NCBI RefSeq assembly: GCF_000294655.1
Contig: NZ_CAHP01000028.1
Location: forward strand, 86,587 to 150,586
Reading direction: 5' to 3'
DNA length: 64,000 bases
DNA from: Magnetospirillum molischianum DSM 120
Lineage (GTDB): Bacteria > Pseudomonadota > Alphaproteobacteria > Rhodospirillales > Magnetospirillaceae
Positions 18,956-27,776 of the stretch are shown piece by piece. The position numbers were made by a program, and so were the translations under genes. The notes under the pieces are model-generated. The model was given only the letters and a program-made list of their open reading frames with translations. It was not told the origin of the DNA and ran no database searches. Each line of letters begins with the position of its first letter. Position 1 is the stretch's first letter.

Positions 18956-20863
18956 ATGACGACGGTTTCAACCTGCCCTCCGGCCGCGCCGGGAATGAAG
19001 GCCCGCCTCGGCGCGCTGTCGCTTGCCGCTGCCGGAGTCGTCTATGGCGATATCGGCACCAGCCCGCTTTACACCCTGAAAGAATGCTTCAATCCCAATC
19101 ATGGGATGCAGCCGACGACCGACAATGTCCTTGGTATCGCCTCGCTGGTGGTGTGGGCTCTTCTGCTGATCGTCACCCTGAAATATGTCGTCCTGCTGAT
19201 GCGGGCCGACAATCGCGGCGAGGGCGGCATTCTGGCCCTGTTGGCCCTGGCCTTGCGTTCGGTCGGTCCCAATCGGGCGGCGGCGGGGCCGGTGCTGGCG
19301 CTGGGGCTGATCGGGGCCGGATTGTTTTTTGGCGATGGCATGATCACGCCAGCCGTCTCGGTTCTGTCGGCGATTGAAGGAATCGAGGTGCTGACCCCGG
19401 CGCTTCGTCCTGTCGTTGTCCCGTTGTCCCTGGTGGTTCTGGTCGGGCTGTTCCTGATGCAGAGCCGGGGCAGCGAGCGGGTGGGGCGGCTGTTTGGTCC
19501 GGTGATGGTGGTGTGGTTCATCACCCTGGGCCTTCTCGGGTTCATTCAGATCCTTGAGCGTCCCGGTATTCTGGACGCGCTGAATCCGCGTTACGCACTT
19601 TCGTTTCTCTTCGACCATGGCTGGATCGCGTTCCTGATGCTTGGGTCGGTGGTTCTCGCCGTCACCGGGGCCGAGGCGCTGTATGCCGATATGGGACATT
19701 TCGGCAAAGTATCGATTCGGCTGGTCTGGGGCGTGTTGGTGCTTCCGGCGCTGCTGCTGAATTATTTAGGACAAGCCGCCTTGGTGCTGGAAATGCCTGA
19801 GGCGGCGAGCAATCCGTTCTATATGCTGGTGCCCGGTTGGGCCGTGATGCCGATGGTGGTGCTTTCTACCGCCGCTGCGGTGATCGCCAGTCAGGCGGTG
19901 ATTTCCGGCGTCTTCTCGTTGTCGCGTCAGGCAATGCAACTGGGCTATTCCCCTCGTCTTGCGGTCCACCACACTTCGGACGAGGAGGAGGGGCAGATCT
20001 ACGTGCCCCGAGCCAATTGGGGGCTGATGTTGGGGGTGATTGCCCTTGTTATCGGCTTTCAAAGCTCGTCCGGTCTGGCGACCGCTTATGGTATCGCCGT
20101 TACCGGAACGATGGCGGCGACCTCGGTTCTGGTGATGGTGGTGGCGCGGGCGCTCTGGCGCTGGCCGCTCTGGCTCTGTCTGGGACTGGGCGGGGTGATG
20201 CTGGCGGTCGATCTTGCTTTCTTCGCCGCCAATCTGGTGAAGTTCGGCCATGGCGGTTGGTTCCCGCTGCTGGTGGGAGCGGCGATGCTGCTGTTGATGG
20301 GAACCTGGCGCAAGGGCAGGGCAATTCTTGACCGTCGCCTCGCCGAAGGGGCGATGCCTCTGCCGCACTTTCTGGAACAGCAGAAGGTTAATCCTTGCGT
20401 CGTGCGGGTCGATGGAACCGCGATCTATATGACCGGAAGTTCCCAGACAGTGCCGCTCGCCCTGCTGCATAATTTGAAGCATAACAAGGTGCTGCACCGT
20501 CGTGTCGTCTTCATGACCGTCGCGATCGACGATATTCCGCGTGTCCATGGGCGCGAGCGTCTGACGGTCGAAGACCTGTCCGATGGGTTCTACCGCATTA
20601 CCGTTCGCTATGGATTTGTTCAGGAACCCGATATCCCCAAAGCCCTCCGGCTGTGCAAGGCTCTGTTCGGGATCGAGTTCGACATGATGGATACGACGTT
20701 CTTCCTCGGGCACGAGACGCTGGTGCCGTCGGCCCATCACGACATGCCGGAATGGCGCGAGCGCCTGTTCGTGGTGATGAGCCGAAACGCCGTTCCCGCC
20801 ACCGAGTTCTTCCACATTCCGCCCGGCCGAGTGGTCGAATTGGGCAGCCAAATCCGGCTGTAA
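18956..20863 (+). CDS. kup: Kup/HAK/KT potassium transporter, copy 2
   Basis: 635 residues with GGGGGA before the ATG. The same landmarks as copy 1 are present (G-V-V-Y-G-D-I-G-T-S-P-L-Y-T, R-A-D-N-R-G-E-G-G, F-F-G-D-G-M-I-T-P-A), and both copies end in V-V-E-L-G-S-Q. The copies align end to end but differ at many positions, so the duplication is not recent. They may differ in affinity or in pH or osmotic response. Its 3' end faces the acyl-CoA synthetase gene over a hairpin. Confidence 0.95.
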   Translation: MTTVSTCPPAAPGMKARLGALSLAAAGVVYGDIGTSPLYTLKECFNPNHGMQPTTDNVLGIASLVVWALLLIVTLKYVVLLMRADNRGEGGILALLALALRSVGPNRAAAGPVLALGLIGAGLFFGDGMITPAVSVLSAIEGIEVLTPALRPVVVPLSLVVLVGLFLMQSRGSERVGRLFGPVMVVWFITLGLLGFIQILERPGILDALNPRYALSFLFDHGWIAFLMLGSVVLAVTGAEALYADMGHFGKVSIRLVWGVLVLPALLLNYLGQAALVLEMPEAASNPFYMLVPGWAVMPMVVLSTAAAVIASQAVISGVFSLSRQAMQLGYSPRLAVHHTSDEEEGQIYVPRANWGLMLGVIALVIGFQSSSGLATAYGIAVTGTMAATSVLVMVVARALWRWPLWLCLGLGGVMLAVDLAFFAANLVKFGHGGWFPLLVGAAMLLLMGTWRKGRAILDRRLAEGAMPLPHFLEQQKVNPCVVRVDGTAIYMTGSSQTVPLALLHNLKHNKVLHRRVVFMTVAIDDIPRVHGRERLTVEDLSDGFYRITVRYGFVQEPDIPKALRLCKALFGIEFDMMDTTFFLGHETLVPSAHHDMPEWRERLFVVMSRNAVPATEFFHIPPGRVVELGSQIRL

Positions 20864-20892
20864 CGGTTTCCGGTGGAAAGTCGATGGGGTCC

Positions 20893-20924
20893 GATCCCGA
20901 TCCTGGTTAACCGGGATCGGGATC
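20893..20924. terminator. Convergent-gene hairpin
   Basis: GATCCCGATCC (20893-20903) pairs with its complement at 20914-20924; the loop itself contains GGTTAACC. It sits between the convergent kup and acyl-CoA synthetase genes and overlaps the last codons and stop of the latter. There is no T-run on either strand, so termination may be inefficient or Rho-assisted. Confidence 0.5.
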
Positions 20925-23618
20925 TGGCGCGGTCTGGGCCGGGTTCCGTAGGTCCAGTTCGACCTCAAGGATGTCGCCATCGACGGTGCGGGTCGGCACG
21001 AAGCCGAGATGCTGGACGAAAGCCAGCATCCGAGGATTGTCTTTCAGCACTTGTCCGGCGATCGAACGGGTTCCGCGTGAGCGGCAGTAATCGATCATCT
21101 TGACCAGCAGACGTTTGCCCAGTCCGGTTCCTTTGATATCCGAGCGGACGACGATGGCGAATTCTGCTTTGTCGTTGTCGGGATCGGTAACGGTGCGGAC
21201 CACCCCTACCGTTTCCTTACCATCGGCAAGGTCAGTTTCGGCGATAAAGGCCATCTCGCGGTCGTAATCGATCTGGGTAAGCCGAGCCATCTCGCTGTGT
21301 GGCAGTTCGTGCACCAGACCGAAGAAACGGAAGCGGATGTCCTCGGGTGTCAGCTTCGAGATGAAGACGTGATGGTTGGGCTCGTCTTCGGGTCGGATTG
21401 GCCGCAGCAGAGCGCGCTGTCCGTCTGGAAGGGCGAAAAACTCTTCCAATTCCTTAGGGTATGGGCGGATTGCCAGATGTTCGGTTCCGGGTTTCGCCGG
21501 AGCGACCGTGATATGGGCGTCCAGAGCCAGGACTCCTTTCGAATCGGCGAATAGCGGATTGATGTCCAGTTCGACGATTTCGGGGAAATCGACCACAAGC
21601 TGGGAGAGGTGTACCAGAGTGCGGGCGATCGCTTCGCGGTCGGCGGGCGGGCGTCCGCGATAGCCTTCGAGCAGGCGGGAGACTCGTGTGCGCGAGATCA
21701 GTTCGTAGGCCAGCGTGGTGTTGAGCGGAGGCAGAGCCATCGCGCGGTCGGCGATTACTTCGACGGCGATGCCGCCCTGGCCGAACATGATGACGGGACC
21801 GAACACTGGATCGGTGGCAACACCGACAATTAATTCCTGTGCTCCGGCGCGGCGCGCCATGGTCTGGACGGTAAAGCCGTTGATCCGCGCTTCGGGATAG
21901 AACTGAACAACGCGGTCCAGCATATCCCTGGCGGCTTTTTCGACTTCGGCGGCACCAGTGAGGTTCAGCACCACGCCACCGACATCGGATTTGTGGACGA
22001 TATCGGGGGATAGGATTTTTAGTGCGATCCGTCCGGTCATTCTCGCGGCGATTCGTCCAGCCTCGGACGGAGAGTCGGCGACATGGGTTTCGACGGCTGG
22101 AATGCCATAGGCTTCGAGAACCGCCTTGGCCTCTGGCTCGTTCAGAGTGCCGCCACCATGGGCCAGGGCGGTGTCGATCAGAGCGCGGGCGCGGGCGGTG
22201 TCGGGGCGGTAATCGAGTGGGGCCGAGGCCGGGACTTCCATCAGCAGGGTTTGATTGCGACGGTATTCGATCAGATGCATGAACGCCTGGATCGCCGCGC
22301 GCGGGGTGTCATAGGCCGGGATTCCGGCCCCACTGAACATGTGGCGAGCATGGGCAACGGCTTCGTTGCCGACCCAGCATGTCATGATGTTGGCGCGGGG
22401 GCGGTCCTTGCTGCTGCGGATCACCGCCGTAGCCACCTCGGTCGGGTCCGAAATCGCACTGGGGGCGTGCATGACCAGAACGGCATCCACGGCTTTGCAC
22501 TCGGTCAGGATCATCAGCGCCTTGACATAGCGGTCGCCGTCGGCATCGCCTGCGATATCAACTGGATTGCCACGCGACCAGTTCGGCGGTAGCACAGCAT
22601 CAAGCTTGGCAATCACGTCATCGGGCAGCGACGCCAGTTCGCCATTTCGCTCGGCCAGATCGTCAGCGGCCAGTACGCCAATTCCGCCGCCATTGGTGAG
22701 GATCGCAAGGCGGCGGCCCTTGACCGGACGCGAGCGGGCCAGCGTCTCGACCGCGCCGAAGATTTCATCGATATCGCGCACCCGCAACATACCGGCGCGT
22801 CGCATCGCGGCGTCGAAAACCAGATCAGACCCGGCCAGAACCCCGGTATGCGACGCGGCGGCACGAGCGCCCTCCATGCTGCGCCCGGCCTTGATGGCGA
22901 GAATTGGTTTGTTGCGGGCGGCGGCGCGCGCTGCCGACATAAAGTTCCGCCTCTGCTGAATTGTTTCGATATAGAGCAGGATCGCGCGAGTCGAAGGATC
23001 GCTGCCGAGATAATCCAGCACGTCGCCGAAATCGACCCCCTCCGTGTCGCCCAGATGGATGAAGTGGGAAAAGCCGATCTCGCGCGGGCGGGCCCAATCC
23101 AGCACCGCCGTACAGAGCGCGCCCGATTGCGATACGAAGGCCAGCTTGCCCGGTCTCGCGCCGCGATGGGCGAAGCTGGCGTTCAGTCCGATCCCCGGCA
23201 CCAGAATCCCCATGCTGCTAGGGCCAAGAATTCTCATGTCGTGGGCACGGGTCACCGCCAGGGTCCGTTCGATCACGCTGGCTCCGTCAGGGGTGACGGC
23301 GTGATGCAGGCCGTGAGTCATAATACAGGCGGCGCGGGTTCCTCGCTGTCCCAGGGTTTCGAGAATGCCTGGAATGGTTTCAGGTGGAGTACAGATCAGG
23401 GCCAGATCGGGCGCTTGGGGAAGGCAAGCGACGTCGGGATAAGCCAGCACTCCGGCGACTGAGGGGTGATCGGGAGTAACTGGCATCACGGGGCCAGCGA
23501 ATTCCTCTTGTAAAAGATTGCGCATGACCACCCAGCCGATGCTCTTGGGCTTGTTCGAAGCGCCTACGACCGCGATCGATTGTGGTCTGAACAACGGCTT
23601 CAGGTTGCGGATGCTCAT
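20907..23618 (-). CDS. ADP-forming acetyl-CoA synthetase-like protein fused to a GNAT acetyltransferase (Pat-like)
   Basis: 903 residues from ATG 23616-23618. A CoA-binding domain opens with R-P-Q-S-I-A-V-V-G-A-S. The succinyl-CoA-ligase-like domain carries A-A-S-H-T-G-V-L-A-G-S-D, whose His aligns with the ADP-forming synthetase phosphohistidine. An ATP-grasp domain (about residues 480-700) follows, then a GNAT domain with G-T-G-L-G-K-R-L-L (acetyl-CoA loop). This is the architecture of Salmonella Pat/YfiQ, where the synthetase part senses acyl-CoA and the GNAT part acetylates proteins such as acetyl-CoA synthetase. Here the His is kept, so ligase activity is possible. The Shine-Dalgarno is part of a nine-G run directly upstream. 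Confidence 0.9.
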   Translation of the reverse strand: MSIRNLKPLFRPQSIAVVGASNKPKSIGWVVMRNLLQEEFAGPVMPVTPDHPSVAGVLAYPDVACLPQAPDLALICTPPETIPGILETLGQRGTRAACIMTHGLHHAVTPDGASVIERTLAVTRAHDMRILGPSSMGILVPGIGLNASFAHRGARPGKLAFVSQSGALCTAVLDWARPREIGFSHFIHLGDTEGVDFGDVLDYLGSDPSTRAILLYIETIQQRRNFMSAARAAARNKPILAIKAGRSMEGARAAASHTGVLAGSDLVFDAAMRRAGMLRVRDIDEIFGAVETLARSRPVKGRRLAILTNGGGIGVLAADDLAERNGELASLPDDVIAKLDAVLPPNWSRGNPVDIAGDADGDRYVKALMILTECKAVDAVLVMHAPSAISDPTEVATAVIRSSKDRPRANIMTCWVGNEAVAHARHMFSGAGIPAYDTPRAAIQAFMHLIEYRRNQTLLMEVPASAPLDYRPDTARARALIDTALAHGGGTLNEPEAKAVLEAYGIPAVETHVADSPSEAGRIAARMTGRIALKILSPDIVHKSDVGGVVLNLTGAAEVEKAARDMLDRVVQFYPEARINGFTVQTMARRAGAQELIVGVATDPVFGPVIMFGQGGIAVEVIADRAMALPPLNTTLAYELISRTRVSRLLEGYRGRPPADREAIARTLVHLSQLVVDFPEIVELDINPLFADSKGVLALDAHITVAPAKPGTEHLAIRPYPKELEEFFALPDGQRALLRPIRPEDEPNHHVFISKLTPEDIRFRFFGLVHELPHSEMARLTQIDYDREMAFIAETDLADGKETVGVVRTVTDPDNDKAEFAIVVRSDIKGTGLGKRLLVKMIDYCRSRGTRSIAGQVLKDNPRMLAFVQHLGFVPTRTVDGDILEVELDLRNPAQTAPDPDPG

Positions 23619-23622
23619 CGTT

Positions 23623-23631
23623 CCCCCCCCC
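23623..23631 (-). promoter_or_regulatory. Nine-G homopolymer acting as ribosome-binding site
   Basis: On the minus strand an uninterrupted run of nine G ends 4 bases before the start codon of the acyl-CoA synthetase/GNAT gene and is its only purine-rich ribosome site. Length changes in such a run would shift Shine-Dalgarno spacing. Confidence 0.5.
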
Positions 23632-23812
23632 AAGTGCGAACCTTTGAAATAAACAAATTAGGATAGCCTTCGATCCTGCTGCACCGCAATCTCCGAGCGG
23701 AGTGTCCGGGCCGCTTGCTGTCGTGATCCGGTCATTGTGCCTCGGCCAGCGGTTAGATTATATTGTGCGCTGCAAAATAAAAAATCCACGAACGCCACGC
23801 CCGGAGCTAACC

Positions 23813-25225
23813 ATGCCCGAAATGATGGAAAACAAGACGTTCGACGAGATTCGGATTGGCGACAGCGCCACTCTGACGCGGACCTGCTCAATGGACGACG
23901 TTGAACTGTTCGGCGTTGCCATCGGGGGACTGAACCCCACCCATTACAGTCTTGAAAGCGCAGAGATTTTTACCCGTGGGGGCAAGATCAAGGCTCACAG
24001 CATGTGGGGATGCTCGTTGCTTTCCGCGCTGTTCGGTAACGAACTACCTGGGCCAGGAACGTCGTATCGCAGCCAGGATATTACCTTTACCGCGCCGATT
24101 GACGTCGGTGACACAGTGACGGTGACGGTGACGGTGGTCGAAACTCTTCCGCCCCACGATGTGGTGTTCGATTGCCTGGCGACGAAACAGACCGGCGAGA
24201 GGGTTTACACCGGGCGTGCCCGCGTTGCCGCGCCGACGGTCAAGTCGGTACAGCCGAGGATACAGTTGCAGGAAGCCAGTCTGCGGCGGCGCCATCATGT
24301 CTTCGAGGATATCATCACCAGTTGCAGCGGGCTGACGCCGGTTTCGGTGGCGGTTTGCCACCCTTGCGATCAGGTTTCGCTGGAAGGTCCGGTCGAGGCA
24401 GCCCGACTGGGATTGATCGAACCGATTCTGGTCGGACCTGAAGCTAAAATCCGCCAAATCGCCGCTGATTTTTCGATCGATATCTCTGGTCTGCGGATCG
24501 TCGATTCCGCTCATAGCCATGATTCTGCGGAAAAAGCGGTAGCTCTGTGCCGGTCGGGCGAAGCCGAGGCGCTGATGAAAGGCTCGCTTCATACCGACGA
24601 GATGATGCACGAAGTCGCTTCGCGCGAGAAAGGACTGCGCACGTCGCGGAGGATCAGTCACGTTTTCATCATGGACGTGCCGACCTATCCCCGCACTCTG
24701 ATGATCTCGGATGCGGCGATCAACATTTACCCGTCGCTGGAGGACAAGGTCGATATCGTCCAGAACGCAATCTCGCTGGCGCATGTCCTGGGGATCGAGC
24801 AGCCCAAAGTGGCGATTCTATCGGCGGTCGAGACCGTTTATCCCAAAATTACCTCGACCATCGAGGCGGCAGCGCTGTGCAAAATGGCGGATCGCGGCCA
24901 GATCACGGGTGCGCTGCTCGACGGGCCGCTGGCGTTCGACAACGCCATCAATATCGAGGCGGCGAAGATTAAGAAAATCGTGTCGCCAGTGGCGGGTCGT
25001 GCCGACATCCTGATCGTGCCTGATCTCGAAGCCGGGAACATGCTGGCCAAGCAATTATCCTATCTGGCCGATGCCGAAGCCGCCGGGATTGTTCTGGGCG
25101 CACGGGTACCGATCGTGTTGACCAGCCGAGCCGACAGCGCGAAGGCTCGTCTGGCTTCGTGCGCGGTAGCGGTACGCTTCGCCCATGCCCGCCGTGTAAA
25201 AAACAAAGCTATTGCCGCCGAATAA
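23813..25225 (+). CDS. pta: MaoC-like hydratase/phosphate acetyltransferase fusion
   Basis: 470 residues from ATG 23813, with CGGAG upstream. Residues 1 to about 145 form a MaoC/hot-dog domain (F-x-E-I-R-I-G-D near the start, then N-P-T-H-Y in place of the usual N-x-x-H). The rest is a phosphate acetyl/butyryltransferase domain with A-V-C-H-P-C, A-L-M-K-G-S-L-H-T-D, I-N-I-Y-P and G-A-R-V-P-I-V-L-T-S-R-A-D-S. This fusion is known in proteobacteria as bifunctional enoyl-CoA hydratase/phosphate acetyltransferase. The ackA gene follows 33 bases later, so together they convert acyl-CoA to acyl-phosphate to acid plus ATP, or the reverse. The hot-dog domain hints at substrates longer than acetyl, such as butyryl or hydroxyacyl. 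Confidence 0.9.
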   Translation: MPEMMENKTFDEIRIGDSATLTRTCSMDDVELFGVAIGGLNPTHYSLESAEIFTRGGKIKAHSMWGCSLLSALFGNELPGPGTSYRSQDITFTAPIDVGDTVTVTVTVVETLPPHDVVFDCLATKQTGERVYTGRARVAAPTVKSVQPRIQLQEASLRRRHHVFEDIITSCSGLTPVSVAVCHPCDQVSLEGPVEAARLGLIEPILVGPEAKIRQIAADFSIDISGLRIVDSAHSHDSAEKAVALCRSGEAEALMKGSLHTDEMMHEVASREKGLRTSRRISHVFIMDVPTYPRTLMISDAAINIYPSLEDKVDIVQNAISLAHVLGIEQPKVAILSAVETVYPKITSTIEAAALCKMADRGQITGALLDGPLAFDNAINIEAAKIKKIVSPVAGRADILIVPDLEAGNMLAKQLSYLADAEAAGIVLGARVPIVLTSRADSAKARLASCAVAVRFAHARRVKNKAIAAE

Positions 25226-25258
25226 GCCAAACAACGAAATAGTTGAAGGGTCTTTGTC

Positions 25259-26467
25259 ATGCAAGACGGCATCCTGGTCATCAATGCAGGCTCTTCCAGT
25301 ATCAAGTTTTCCCTGTTTCTGTCGCAGGAAGGAATAAAGCCGACTCTATCCTGTAAAGGACTGGTCGAGGGGATCGATACCGCGCCGCATTTTGTCGTCA
25401 AATCGCCACTTGGGTTAGTTTTAAACGAGCGGCGGTGGAGCGATCAGCCCGACATGAGGCACGAGGAGCTGTTCAAGCATCTGATCGAGTGGGTTGAAGA
25501 CCATCTGGGTGATGTTCATCTGCGCGCTGCCGGTCATCGAGTGGTGCATGGTGGTGCCCTCTATTCGCAGCCGATGCCGGTTACCGATCAATTGTTGGAC
25601 GAGTTGGACGAATTGGTGCCGTTGGCACCGCTGCATCAGCCCCATAATCTGGCTCCAATCCGGGCGCTTCGTCTTGTCCATCCCGAACTGATACAGGTGG
25701 CGTGTTTTGACACGGCCTTTCACCGTTCCAACCCCTGGCAGGCGCAAAGCTTCGCTCTGCCGCGCAAGATCACGATCGAAGGGGTGCGGCGGTATGGCTT
25801 CCATGGCCTGTCCTACGAATATATTTCGCGTACGTTGAAGTCTTATGCTCCGGCGACCGCCCGGTCCAAGGTGGTGGTCGCGCATTTGGGCAATGGCGCG
25901 TCGATGTGCGCTATCGCCGAAGGCAAAAGTGTTGCCAGCACCTTAGGCTTTACTGCGCTTGATGGTCTGCCGATGGGTACTCGCAGCGGCACCATCGATG
26001 CCGGGGTGGTGCTGTATCTGTTGCAGCAAAAAGGAATGAATGCCAAGGAGATCGAGGATCTTCTCTATCGTCAGTCCGGTTTACTCGGTGTTTCGGGAGT
26101 CAGCAGCGACATGCGGGTGCTGCTCGATAGTCTTGAGCCACGTGCTGCCGAAGCGGTCGATCTGTTCGTCTATCGCATCGCTCGCGAATTAGGGTCTCTG
26201 GCGGCGGCAATGGGAGGGCTGGACGCTTTTGTTTTTACCGGCGGTATTGGTGAAAACGCAGTTGCCATCCGTTCGCGTGTCTGTGCTTTGGCCGAATGGC
26301 TGGGGGTACGGATGGATACGGAAGCGAACGAGCAGGCAGCTCCCCTGATCAGCGCACTCGACAGCAAAGTGTCTGTCTGGGTGATTCCCACCGACGAGGA
26401 GATGATGATCGCCAAGCATACCCGTGAGGTTTTGCGAGCCTTGCGCAGTCAGGGCGGCTCGGTTTGA
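25259..26467 (+). CDS. ackA: Acetate kinase
   Basis: 402 residues. The ASKHA signatures are present: V-I-N-A-G-S-S-S-I-K-F at the start, H-R-V-V-H-G-G, A-C-F-D-T-A-F-H, R-R-Y-G-F-H-G-L-S, A-H-L-G-N-G-A-S-M-C, and G-L-P-M-G-T-R-S-G. The C-terminal F-T-G-G-I-G-E-N-A is also present. It interconverts acetyl-phosphate plus ADP with acetate plus ATP. It forms a two-gene operon with the MaoC-Pta fusion. By setting the acetyl-phosphate pool it can also affect nonenzymatic lysine acetylation and response-regulator phosphorylation, which matters given the nearby sirtuin and GNAT proteins. Confidence 0.96.
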   Translation: MQDGILVINAGSSSIKFSLFLSQEGIKPTLSCKGLVEGIDTAPHFVVKSPLGLVLNERRWSDQPDMRHEELFKHLIEWVEDHLGDVHLRAAGHRVVHGGALYSQPMPVTDQLLDELDELVPLAPLHQPHNLAPIRALRLVHPELIQVACFDTAFHRSNPWQAQSFALPRKITIEGVRRYGFHGLSYEYISRTLKSYAPATARSKVVVAHLGNGASMCAIAEGKSVASTLGFTALDGLPMGTRSGTIDAGVVLYLLQQKGMNAKEIEDLLYRQSGLLGVSGVSSDMRVLLDSLEPRAAEAVDLFVYRIARELGSLAAAMGGLDAFVFTGGIGENAVAIRSRVCALAEWLGVRMDTEANEQAAPLISALDSKVSVWVIPTDEEMMIAKHTREVLRALRSQGGSV

Positions 26468-26538
26468 ACTGGTTCTAGCCAAGTCGCATCGGACAAGGCA
26501 CACTCCTTCTTATCGCAAACGGTCGGGGACCCGGTAAT

Positions 26539-26919
26539 ATGGCGAAAGTGAAAATCAGCGTCGGGCGGGTCGCCCTTCATGTGGACTTGCTCGATACGCC
26601 GACCGCCGAAGCCATTTTGGCGGCGGTTCCGTTCGATTCTCGGGCAACCACATGGCCTGGCGAGGTTTATTTTCAGGCTCCGGTTCGTGCTCCGTTGGAA
26701 CAAAACGCTCTTGAGGTCGTTCAGTCCGGCGAGATCGTATTCCGTTCCGAGGGCGAATCGATCATTATCGGCTACGGTCCGACCCCGTGCTCGGAAGGCG
26801 CTGAAATCCGTCTGGCGGCCCGAGCTAATTTGTGGGGGCGCACCACCGACGATCTGACTGCTCTGTCTGCGGTCGAGGCCGGAGACTTGGTCCGGGTCGA
26901 AGCTTTCGATCCGGTCTGA
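26539..26919 (+). CDS. Cyclophilin-like fold protein (TM1367/DUF369-type)
   Basis: 126 residues, no signal peptide. The pattern T-W-P-G-E-V-Y-F followed by E-x-N/E-V-V-x-x-G-E-I-V-F and I-I-I-G-Y-G-P-T-P matches the small cyclophilin-like beta-barrel family typified by Thermotoga TM1367. Its biochemical role is not established. The start ATG has G-rich sequence 10-15 bases upstream. It lies 71 bases after ackA and may be read through from it. Family assignment is by remembered motif only. Confidence 0.7.
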   Translation: MAKVKISVGRVALHVDLLDTPTAEAILAAVPFDSRATTWPGEVYFQAPVRAPLEQNALEVVQSGEIVFRSEGESIIIGYGPTPCSEGAEIRLAARANLWGRTTDDLTALSAVEAGDLVRVEAFDPV

Positions 26920-26934
26920 CGCTGCTGCGAAAGG

Positions 26935-27228
26935 ATGGGTGACGACGTGCGTGCGGTTGTTTTGGTTTGTGCGCTGGCACCACTGCTGGCGGGGTGTGGT
27001 ATTCCTGATCTGACCGCCCATACGGTCAAGGCAATCCAAAGAAGCCAGCGGGATACTGCGCCCTCGACCTCGGGATCGGCCGTATCTCCCGCGCCTTCCG
27101 CCGCCGTCGTGGATTCGGCTCATAATCGAGCTGAAGAGGCACCTCCGCCTCCTGCTCCGGCACCCGTCTATACGGCACCGTCTCGTTCCGGTGGCGGCGT
27201 CACTGTCGAGGAATTACCGCCGCGCTGA
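26935..27228 (+). CDS. Small proline-rich lipoprotein, hypothetical
   Basis: About 97 residues from ATG 26935; a GTG at 26947 is an alternative start that trims four residues. A short hydrophobic stretch ends in L-A-G-C, a lipobox, with mature Cys near residue 22. The remainder is low-complexity, rich in Pro, Ala and Ser, and reads as a flexible linker without a folded domain. No family recognised. Likely anchored in the inner or outer membrane. A hairpin-like terminator follows. Confidence 0.6.
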   Translation: MGDDVRAVVLVCALAPLLAGCGIPDLTAHTVKAIQRSQRDTAPSTSGSAVSPAPSAAVVDSAHNRAEEAPPPPAPAPVYTAPSRSGGGVTVEELPPR

Positions 27229-27229
27229 G

Positions 27230-27264
27230 GCGGCTCACGCATCATGCGGGCTTGCCGCGTTTTT
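27230..27264 (+). terminator. Possible Rho-independent terminator after the lipoprotein gene
   Basis: GCGGC (27230-27234) and GCCGC (27254-27258) can form an outer stem, or GCGG (27246-27249) with CCGC (27255-27258) a compact hairpin, followed by a five-T run at 27260-27264. The stems are short. Confidence 0.5.
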
Positions 27265-27293
27265 CACTTTGACGGCGTTAGAGTCGAAGGTAC

Positions 27294-27776
27294 TTAACTC
27301 GCCGCCATCTCCAATGCTGTCAGCGCAGCCTTCAATCTAACCGTATCGCGATCGCCGTCAAAGGTATCGACATGATCGCGAGTGCGCGCGCCCCGGATGG
27401 CGAGGGCGAAATAGACCAGTCCAACTGGTTTGGTGGTCCCGTCCGAGTTGGGGCCAGCTATTCCGGTGATTGAGATCGCACGGTCGGCATGGGAGTGGGC
27501 CAGTGCCCCTTCGGCCATAGCTCGCGCAACCTCTGCGCTGACCGCGCCGTGAGTGCGAATCAGGTCGGCGGGTACACCCAGCATTTCGGTTTTGGCTTCG
27601 TTCGAGTAGGTAACGAACCCACGTTCGACCACTGCCGATGCTCCGGAAAACGCAGTCAATGTCGCCGCCACCATTCCTCCCGTGCAGGATTCGGCGGTGG
27701 CAAGCATCAAGCCGCGTTCCTTGAGCGATTCGAGAGTCCGGCGTGCGGACTCTCTTAACGGGTCGCTCTGTGTCAT
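27294..27776 (-). CDS. pncC: CinA C-terminal domain protein, nicotinamide-nucleotide amidohydrolase
   Basis: 160 residues, the stand-alone CinA-C form. Motifs: T-A-E-S-C-T-G-G-M-V near residue 28, Y-S-N-E-A-K, H-G-A-V-S-A-E-V-A-R-A-M and S-I-T-G-I-A-G-P-N-S-D. The family deamidates NMN to nicotinate mononucleotide in pyridine nucleotide recycling. Its ATG (27774-27776) overlaps the pgpA stop (ATGA), so the two are translationally coupled, an arrangement common in alphaproteobacteria. Confidence 0.92.
   Translation of the reverse strand: MTQSDPLRESARRTLESLKERGLMLATAESCTGGMVAATLTAFSGASAVVERGFVTYSNEAKTEMLGVPADLIRTHGAVSAEVARAMAEGALAHSHADRAISITGIAGPNSDGTTKPVGLVYFALAIRGARTRDHVDTFDGDRDTVRLKAALTALEMAAS

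Noticed and set aside
19766..20980. A 404-codon minus-strand frame inside the second kup gene
   Set aside because: His/Arg/Gln-rich shadow frame with no start signal.
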